Source: Bacteroidetes bacterium UBA6183
GTDB taxonomy: Bacteria; Bacteroidota; Bacteroidia; UKL13-3
Reading direction: 5' to 3'
Length of the DNA: 21,419 nucleotides
Assembly: GCA_002422865.1 (NCBI GenBank)
Contig: DITN01000024.1
Coordinates: 11,636 to 33,054 of the forward strand
Of this stretch, positions 16,609 through 21,419 are shown in pieces. Positions within the stretch are counted from its first letter, which is position 1; each line of letters opens with the position of its first letter. Made by a program: the position numbers and the translations under genes. The notes beneath the pieces were generated by a model. It was given only the letters and a program-made list of their open reading frames with translations, did not search any database and was not told where the DNA came from.

Positions 16609-16971
16609 ATGGAAAAGAAAAAGAAAAAACTCATACATAAATTAAAAAACAGGTATCGCATTGTTTTAATTAACGATACCACCTTTGAAGAGAAGTTTTC
16701 GTTGAGCCTTACTCCTATGAATGTGTTTGTTGGTTTCAGCAGTTTTCTGGTGTTTTTCACCATCATCATTTCGTTACTCATCGTATTTACGCCTCTGCGT
16801 GAGTATATTCCGGGTTATGCCGACCCTGATTTAAAACAAGATTTGGCCAAGACATTGTATAAAACCGACTCTTTAGAAAAGGCACTTTACGACAAAGATT
16901 TATACTACAAAAACCTGATGAATATTGTAACCGACAATATCCCCAGAGATACAACCATGCTAAAGCAATAG
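16609..16971 (+). CDS. Membrane protein like the N-terminus of M23 peptidases, peptidase domain absent
   Basis: A 120-residue protein with a very basic start (MEKKKKKLIHKLKNRYR), the segment IVLINDTTFEEKFSLSLTPMNVFV, one membrane helix (about 43-65), then FTPLREYIPGYADPDLKQDL and a helical tail. From memory of the family, this is the N-terminal half of a Bacteroidota M23 metallopeptidase of about 300 residues, with the same order of motifs up to the periplasmic coiled coil. Here the frame stops after NIPRDTTMLKQ, with no HxxxD or HxH metal motifs, and no other frame before bactofilin could hold a peptidase. It is adjacent to bactofilin, a known partner of M23 enzymes in cell-shape systems elsewhere. 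It may act as a scaffold or be a remnant. Homology to the M23 N-terminus is by recall and should be checked by search. Confidence 0.75.
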   Translation: MEKKKKKLIHKLKNRYRIVLINDTTFEEKFSLSLTPMNVFVGFSSFLVFFTIIISLLIVFTPLREYIPGYADPDLKQDLAKTLYKTDSLEKALYDKDLYYKNLMNIVTDNIPRDTTMLKQ

Positions 16972-17030
16972 CGCACATCATTCTGATATATAACAAATTA
17001 AACAAAATGTCGCAATTCGCGCCTGCCATT

Positions 17031-17060
17031 TTGCTTTAGTTTATTTTTTGGCTACATTTG
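17031..17060 (+). promoter_or_regulatory. Putative promoter of the bactofilin-ATP synthase operon
   Basis: TTG at 17031-17033 and TACATTTG at 17053-17060 with a 19-nt spacer are a good match to the Bacteroidota promoter. Transcription would start near 17066 and give a leader of about 55 nt to bactofilin. No comparably good promoter is seen further on until atpB, so this probably drives the whole ATP synthase cluster. Confidence 0.6.
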
Positions 17061-17120
17061 CCACTCTTATTCAAGCTGTTTGATGAATAAACACCATCAA
17101 CCAATAAAGTAAAACAAACT

Positions 17121-17570
17121 ATGGCATTATTTAACAACACCAAAAACCAGTCAGTAGCATTTAACCCTAACACGTTAAACATTATTAATAGTGGCACTCA
17201 AATTTTGGGTGATGTAAACTCGGATGGCGATATGCGTGTTGATGGAACCATTAAAGGGTACCTTACATCAAAAGCCCGATTGGTACTTGGCCCAACAGCC
17301 GTTATTGAAGGTGATGTAAAAGCTGCCAATATTGAAATATCAGGCGAGGTGAATGGTAACATATACGCCACCGAATTATTAACCGTGAAGGCAACAGCAA
17401 AAATTTCAGGAGACATTGTTTCCAATAAATTAATTATTGAAGCCGGTGCTATATTTAACGGCACCAGTAAAATGAACAAGCCTAAAGAAGCTTCATTAAC
17501 CAACAATAACAATGGAGCCAAGCAACAGCCACAAGCCTCAGCCAAACAGCCGGAAGCAATCGCTAACTAG
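17121..17570 (+). CDS. Bactofilin (polymer-forming cytoskeletal protein)
   Basis: A 149-residue bactofilin. The core (about 20-115) is the right-handed beta-helix repeat typical of the family: TQILGDVNSDGDMRVDGTIKG, ARLVLGPTAVIEGDVKAANI, EISGEVNGNIYATELLTVKA, AKISGDIVSNKLIIEAGAIFNG. Short disordered ends flank it; the tail (NNNNGAKQQPQASAKQPEAIAN) is Gln/Ala/Asn-rich. Bactofilins assemble without nucleotides into filaments at the membrane and place cell-wall enzymes or shape factors. Its last 59 bases overlap the next gene out of frame. It is the first gene of the ATP synthase cluster. Confidence 0.95.
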   Translation: MALFNNTKNQSVAFNPNTLNIINSGTQILGDVNSDGDMRVDGTIKGYLTSKARLVLGPTAVIEGDVKAANIEISGEVNGNIYATELLTVKATAKISGDIVSNKLIIEAGAIFNGTSKMNKPKEASLTNNNNGAKQQPQASAKQPEAIAN

Positions 17571-17769
17571 TTACGCTAAATACAGTGCATTTGCCTTTCA
17601 AATGATAGGTATTTTTGTGGCCTTATCTTTAGGTGGCAATTGGGTTGATAAACACTGGAATTTAAAATTCCCCTATTTCACGCTACTTGGGGTATTGGTA
17701 TCTCTTATTTCTATTTTTTACACTTTGTACGCTTCAATAAACAAAAACAACCAAAATAACGAAGCGTAA
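17512..17769 (+). CDS. atpZ: AtpZ/AtpI-like ATP synthase-associated membrane protein
   Basis: An 85-residue protein with two membrane helices (about 27-45 and 55-75) and the family pattern SLGGNWVDKHWNLKFPYFTLLGVLVSLISIFYTLY. Members of this family (AtpZ, related to AtpI) accompany F0F1 ATP synthase operons and are linked to assembly of the c-ring or to divalent cation uptake. The ATG at 17512 lies 59 nt inside the bactofilin gene; no later in-frame start precedes the first helix, so the overlap is probably real. The first 20 residues (MEPSNSHKPQPNSRKQSLTS) are polar and likely disordered. Confidence 0.88.
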   Translation: MEPSNSHKPQPNSRKQSLTSYAKYSAFAFQMIGIFVALSLGGNWVDKHWNLKFPYFTLLGVLVSLISIFYTLYASINKNNQNNEA

Positions 17770-17809
17770 TTCCAAAATAATCCCTTTAAAACATGTTAAC
17801 AAACAACTA

Positions 17810-18217
17810 ATGACTTTTATCAGGTTTTATATTTTCCTTGTTGCTATTAGCCTTTTACAAGTTGGCGTTGTGTTGGCCATTCCTCATTTGGTACCGGTAA
17901 ATGATGTGCTAAAAGTGATTACATTTATGGCCATCTTAACGGCCGTAACCTACCCCATAGCCAACATAGGAGCGGGAAACAAAGATGCACACACATTTAT
18001 TATCACCGCCTATTTAACCATTGGCATTCGCTTTATTTTAAGCATGTGTTATGTTGTATATTACAAATACACACGAACCAATTATGAACTCGGTTTCATT
18101 TTTTCCTTCTTTATAACCTACATTTTTTACACAGTGTTTGAAATTACGAGTCTTACTGCTAAATTGCGACCCGATTTAAAGGAAAAACAAAGCAGTAATG
18201 AATCCACTAACAACTAG
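17810..18217 (+). CDS. Four-helix membrane protein of the ATP synthase operon
   Basis: A 135-residue integral membrane protein with about four helices (near 3-25, 35-53, 62-84 and 95-115) and a charged C-terminus. I recognise it only as the small membrane protein that occupies the place between AtpZ and AtpB in Bacteroidota operons, where an AtpI-like assembly factor would sit. No catalytic residues are evident. Its end overlaps the atpB start by 20 nt, implying coupled translation. Confidence 0.8.
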   Translation: MTFIRFYIFLVAISLLQVGVVLAIPHLVPVNDVLKVITFMAILTAVTYPIANIGAGNKDAHTFIITAYLTIGIRFILSMCYVVYYKYTRTNYELGFIFSFFITYIFYTVFEITSLTAKLRPDLKEKQSSNESTNN

Positions 18218-19379
18218 ATTTTCAGCCAAAAAGACACTATTTTCTGCTGTATTTTTTGTTACATTTTTACTTCTAAACAATGTAGCTAACGCTCAACATG
18301 AGCACGATCATGCGACTGAGCCAGTAGCGGCAATGGTTGAACAATCGGATTCAAGCATAAAAACCGAAGCAGTTGCACACGATGCACATGCTACAGGAGT
18401 TGAAGAGAAATTTAACACCAGTGAAGTAATTATGGAGCATATTGCCGATGCACACGATTGGCACTTATGGGGACATACTTCTATTCATTTGCCTGTAATT
18501 TTATACACCAACAAAGGTTTTGAGTTTTTCTCTTCGGGTAAATTCGATCATGGTCACGCCACACACCAAGGCTCACATTATAACTACCGTATTGTAAAAA
18601 ATCCGGGCGAACAAAAAGAAAACATTAAAGTAGTAGACGCTGCAGGCAACATTGATGAAACAGCCACTGCTTCTGTTATCGACTTTTCTATCACTAAAAA
18701 CATTGCATCTTTATTGTTATCAGTTATTTTATTGTTGGTGATTTTTATTGGTATTGCCAACGGATACAAAAAACGTGGTATTGGCGCTCCTAAAGGTTTA
18801 GGCTCATGGTTAGAACCAATAATATTATTTGTACGTGACGATATTGCCCGTCCTAACTTAGGTGAAAACTACGCACGTTTTATGCCTTACCTATTAACTG
18901 TATTTTTCTTTATTTGGATGAATAACGTTTTAGGATTGGTTCCATTTTTCCCGGGAGGAGCAAACGTTACAGGTAATATCGCAGTTACCATGGTACTAGC
19001 AGTTGCCACATTTATCATTACCAACCTTAACGGAACAAAAACATACTGGAGTCACGTATTTACACCACATGTTCCAAAATGGTTATATCCATTGTTAATT
19101 CCGGTTGAGATTATTGGTTTATTTACCAAACCATTTGCATTAATGATTCGTTTATTTGCGAACATTACTGCAGGTCACATCTTAGTATTGAGTTTAATTT
19201 GTTTAATTTTTATATTCAAGTCGATTGCTGTTGCAGGCGTCTCAGTTCCATTTGTTGTATTCATCAGTGTAATTGAAATGTTGGTTGCCTTTATTCAGGC
19301 ATTCATCTTCACCATTTTATCGGCTGTTTATATCAGTATGGCATTAGAAAAGCCACACCATGAAGGTGAGCATCATTAA
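18198..19379 (+). CDS. atpB: F0F1 ATP synthase subunit a
   Basis: Membrane subunit a, which forms the two proton half-channels against the c-ring. It has 393 residues, far longer than the roughly 270 of E. coli. A cleavable signal peptide (about 1-33, ending NVANA) and a His/Asp-rich periplasmic segment (about 34-160) come first, as is usual in Bacteroidota. The conserved core includes WMNNVLGLVPFFPGG, and FALMIRLFANITAGHIL with the essential arginine R318 (R210 in E. coli). The final His-rich tail (EKPHHEGEHH) is also typical. The ATG at 18198 lies within the end of the preceding gene and gives the signal peptide directly. Confidence 0.97.
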   Translation: MNPLTTRFSAKKTLFSAVFFVTFLLLNNVANAQHEHDHATEPVAAMVEQSDSSIKTEAVAHDAHATGVEEKFNTSEVIMEHIADAHDWHLWGHTSIHLPVILYTNKGFEFFSSGKFDHGHATHQGSHYNYRIVKNPGEQKENIKVVDAAGNIDETATASVIDFSITKNIASLLLSVILLLVIFIGIANGYKKRGIGAPKGLGSWLEPIILFVRDDIARPNLGENYARFMPYLLTVFFFIWMNNVLGLVPFFPGGANVTGNIAVTMVLAVATFIITNLNGTKTYWSHVFTPHVPKWLYPLLIPVEIIGLFTKPFALMIRLFANITAGHILVLSLICLIFIFKSIAVAGVSVPFVVFISVIEMLVAFIQAFIFTILSAVYISMALEKPHHEGEHH

Positions 19380-19433
19380 ACTATTTTAAAATTGAAACTT
19401 TTTTTTGTTAAACCAAAATAAATAAACACAACA

Positions 19434-19643
19434 ATGACAGGAAGTATCGCTGCAATCGGAGCTGGATTAGCTGCAATTGGTGCCGGCTTAGGTATCGGAA
19501 GAATCGGTGGATCAGCCATGGAAGGTATGGCCCGCCAACCTGAAGCCGCTAACAAAATTCAAACTGCTATGCTTATTGCTGCAGCCTTCGTAGAAGCTGT
19601 ATCATTATTCGCGGTAGTAGTTGCTTTGTTAGGCAACGGTTAA
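19434..19643 (+). CDS. atpE: F0F1 ATP synthase subunit c
   Basis: A 69-residue proteolipid that forms the rotor ring. Helix 1 carries the glycine-rich GAGLAAIGAGLGIGRIGG pattern, the polar loop is ARQPE (R34, Q35, P36) and helix 2 carries the ion-binding glutamate E54 (AAFVEAVSLF). The residue after E54 is Ala and there is no Gln in the helix 1 position used by sodium-binding rings, so proton coupling is expected. A strong hairpin directly after the gene probably ends part of the transcription. Confidence 0.98.
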   Translation: MTGSIAAIGAGLAAIGAGLGIGRIGGSAMEGMARQPEAANKIQTAMLIAAAFVEAVSLFAVVVALLGNG

Positions 19644-19654
19644 TTAATCACAGC

Positions 19655-19690
19655 AAAGCCCGATTGTAGTTTAAAATCTAATCGGGCTTT
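19655..19690 (+). terminator. Intrinsic terminator-like hairpin between atpE and atpF
   Basis: AAAGCCCGATT (19655-19665) and AATCGGGCTTT (19680-19690) form a perfect 11-bp stem around a 14-nt loop, followed by CTTTT. It starts 11 nt after the atpE stop and ends about 50 nt before atpF. Inside an operon it would act as a partial terminator or as a 3' stabiliser of the upstream mRNA. Confidence 0.75.
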
Positions 19691-19738
19691 CTTTTCCGAT
19701 TTTTAAAACATCACAAACAGAAAAAAGAATTTTTACGT

Positions 19739-20233
19739 ATGGAATTAGTTACACCCAGCATAGGATTAGTAGTTTGGTCTACATTATCGTTTCTTATTTT
19801 AATGTTTTTGTTAACCAAGTTTGCTTGGAAACCAATTACAGCAGCATTAAAAGAACGTGAAGAAAGCATTGAAGGTGCGTTGAAACAAGCAGAAGCTGCT
19901 CGTGAGCAAATGCAGTTGTTGAAAAACGACAATGAGCGTTTATTAAACGAAGCACGTGCAGAACGTGATCGTTTATTGAAAGAAGCCAGCGAAATGAAAG
20001 ACCAAATTTTAGCGAAAGCTAAAAACGATGCCAAATCAGAAGGTGATAAAATGATTGCCGCTGCTAAAGATGCGATTGAGCGTGAAAAACTAAATGCGAT
20101 GAACGAATTAAAGTCGCAAGTAGCTATATTATCAATTGATATGGCAGAAAAAGTATTACGCAAACAATTGGCAGATCGTGGCCAACAAGAAGCGTTTGTA
20201 AACGAAAACTTAAAATCAATTAGCTTAAACTAA
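19739..20233 (+). CDS. atpF: F0F1 ATP synthase subunit b
   Basis: Peripheral stalk subunit of 164 residues, the usual length. One N-terminal membrane helix (about 7-29, GLVVWSTLSFLILMFLLTKF) is followed by WKPITAALKEREESIEGAL and a long charged helix rich in Glu, Lys and Ala that dimerises and reaches to subunit delta. The ATG at 19739 is the first start before the helix. It is followed after one base by atpH. Confidence 0.96.
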   Translation: MELVTPSIGLVVWSTLSFLILMFLLTKFAWKPITAALKEREESIEGALKQAEAAREQMQLLKNDNERLLNEARAERDRLLKEASEMKDQILAKAKNDAKSEGDKMIAAAKDAIEREKLNAMNELKSQVAILSIDMAEKVLRKQLADRGQQEAFVNENLKSISLN

Positions 20234-20234
20234 C

Positions 20235-20786
20235 ATGTCAGAATACAGGGTAGCCGCCAGATACGCTAAGTCGATACTAGACTTATCTATTGAGCAAAAG
20301 AGCCTTGATGCCGTTTTGAGCGACATGCAAACTTTTGCTAACATAGTATCGAACAGTGGTGACATGCGCAACTTATTAGCAAGTCCGATAGTTCCGGGCG
20401 ATAAAAAGTTTGCCGTATTAAAACACTTGTTCGAAAACCAATTTCAACCATTAACCATCAAGTTTTTTGATATTATTATCCGTAAAAAACGTGAAGTATT
20501 TTTAGGTGCAATTGCCAAAGGTTTTGTTGAACAATACAACGAGTTAAATAACATTGCTAATGCAAGTGTTAAATCGGCTGTAGCGTTAAGCGAAGCTGTA
20601 ATTAATGAAATTAAAGGACATATTGAAAGCCAAACAGGCAAAAAAATAAATATATCGGCAACCGTTGACCCTAACTTAATTGGTGGTGTTGTGGTGCAGG
20701 TAGGAGACAAGTTATTTGATGCAAGTGTTGCAGGAAAACTTGGCAAGCTTAAACAAGAATTATTAAACAGTTACATTTCTAAATAA
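20235..20786 (+). CDS. atpH: F0F1 ATP synthase subunit delta
   Basis: Stator subunit of 183 residues that links the b dimer to the top of F1. The N-terminal helical bundle begins RVAARYAKSILDLSIEQKSLDAV and includes LLASPIVPGDKKFAVLKHLF; the C-terminal part has the family block VDPNLIGGVVVQVGDKLFDASVAGKLGKL. The length matches the family. It starts one base after the atpF stop and is followed by atpA after 8 nt. Confidence 0.96.
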   Translation: MSEYRVAARYAKSILDLSIEQKSLDAVLSDMQTFANIVSNSGDMRNLLASPIVPGDKKFAVLKHLFENQFQPLTIKFFDIIIRKKREVFLGAIAKGFVEQYNELNNIANASVKSAVALSEAVINEIKGHIESQTGKKINISATVDPNLIGGVVVQVGDKLFDASVAGKLGKLKQELLNSYISK

Positions 20787-20794
20787 AACAATTT

Positions 20795-21419
20795 ATGGTA
20801 GAGATCAGACCTGATGAGGTATCTGCAATCATTAGAGAGCAACTCAGCAGCTTTAAATCAGAAGCTGAATTAGAAGAAGTAGGTACCGTACTCCAAGTGG
20901 GCGATGGTATTGCTCGTATTTACGGCTTAACCAAAGTTCAAAGTGGTGAATTAGTAGAATTTGCAAACGGTGTACAAGCCATTGTACTTAACTTGGAAGA
21001 AGACAACGTAGGTGCGGTATTACTTGGTTCATCAGATTCAATTGTTGAAGGTGATACCGTAAAACGTACCGGACGTATTGCATCTATTAAAGTAGGTGAA
21101 GGCATGTTAGGTCGCGTTGTGAATACTTTAGGTTTCGCAATTGATGGAAAAGGCCCTATTACGGGTGATTTATATGAAATGCCTTTAGAGCGTAAAGCTC
21201 CAGGTGTAATTTACCGCGAACCGGTTAAAGAACCACTTCAAACTGGTATCAAAGCTATTGATGCGATGATTCCAATCGGACGTGGACAACGTGAGTTAGT
21301 TATTGGTGATCGTCAAACTGGTAAAACAGCTGTTTGTATTGATACCATTATCAACCAAAAAGAATTTTATGATGCAGGTAAGCCTGTATATTGTATTTAT
21401 GTGGCTATCGGACAAAAAG
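20795..21419 (+). CDS. atpA: F0F1 ATP synthase subunit alpha, N-terminal part
   Basis: The first 208 residues of subunit alpha; the gene continues past the right edge. It begins MVEIRPDEVSAIIREQL, then the beta-barrel domain (GTVLQVGDGIARIYGLTKVQSGELVEF) and the nucleotide-binding domain with Walker A GDRQTGKT (residues 171-178; K177 and T178 contact phosphate). The gene order atpB-E-F-H-A matches Bacteroidota, where atpD and atpC are usually placed elsewhere; this cannot be checked in the window. Confidence 0.97.
   Translation, partial: MVEIRPDEVSAIIREQLSSFKSEAELEEVGTVLQVGDGIARIYGLTKVQSGELVEFANGVQAIVLNLEEDNVGAVLLGSSDSIVEGDTVKRTGRIASIKVGEGMLGRVVNTLGFAIDGKGPITGDLYEMPLERKAPGVIYREPVKEPLQTGIKAIDAMIPIGRGQRELVIGDRQTGKTAVCIDTIINQKEFYDAGKPVYCIYVAIGQK

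Noticed and set aside
17003..17033. CAAAATG/CATTTTG hairpin before the bactofilin promoter as a terminator
   Set aside because: The stem is AT-rich and only seven pairs, with an 18-nt loop, and its right arm overlaps the likely promoter TTG.
1..21419. CRISPR arrays, tRNA or rRNA genes, insertion sequences
   Set aside because: No spaced short repeats, tRNA-like or rRNA-like sequence, or transposase reading frame was seen.

Overview
The window looks like chromosomal DNA from an AT-rich member of the Bacteroidota, probably a free-living aerobe near the Chitinophagales or Sphingobacteriales; the placement inside the phylum is an inference. The evidence is a SprE/PorW-type lipoprotein of the type IX secretion/gliding apparatus, the Bacteroidota arrangement of bactofilin directly before the ATP synthase genes, an AtpB with a cleavable signal peptide and His-rich N-terminal extension, and promoter-like boxes of the Bacteroidota type (TTG, about 19 nt, TAnnTTTG).

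Layout. 1-636 (-) is the N-terminal part of an exported catalase-peroxidase (katG), divergent from an OxyR-type regulator with both redox cysteines (947-1885 +). 2191-5922 (+) is a soluble orphan histidine kinase with about eight PAS domains. 6137-7738 (-) is an accessory patch of small membrane-protein genes, one apparently frameshifted, with a 76-bp direct repeat (6665-6740 and 7760-7835) bounding a 1,095-bp unit. 7851-9527 (+) is a PolX-type protein whose polymerase active site is degenerate while its PHP site is intact. 9849-11269 (+) holds a GT9 glycosyltransferase and a group III truncated haemoglobin. 11309-16490 (-) is a tightly coupled three-gene unit: sprE/porW, a class A penicillin-binding protein and a DUF1653 protein. 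16609-21419 (+) holds a short membrane protein that resembles the N-terminus of a Bacteroidota M23 peptidase but has no peptidase domain, then bactofilin, an AtpZ-like protein, a four-helix membrane protein, and atpB, atpE, atpF, atpH and the start of atpA.

How they work together. katG and oxyR form a peroxide-defence pair. The sprE/PBP/DUF1653 unit joins secretion/motility to cell-wall synthesis and lies back-to-back with a bactofilin region that is itself linked by overlapping genes to the ATP synthase operon. A strong terminator-like hairpin lies between atpE and atpF, consistent with the higher demand for subunit c.

No clear previously undescribed system is demonstrated. The best candidates for a second look are the repeat-bounded membrane-protein unit at 6665-7835, the polymerase-dead PolX, and the M23-less membrane protein beside bactofilin.
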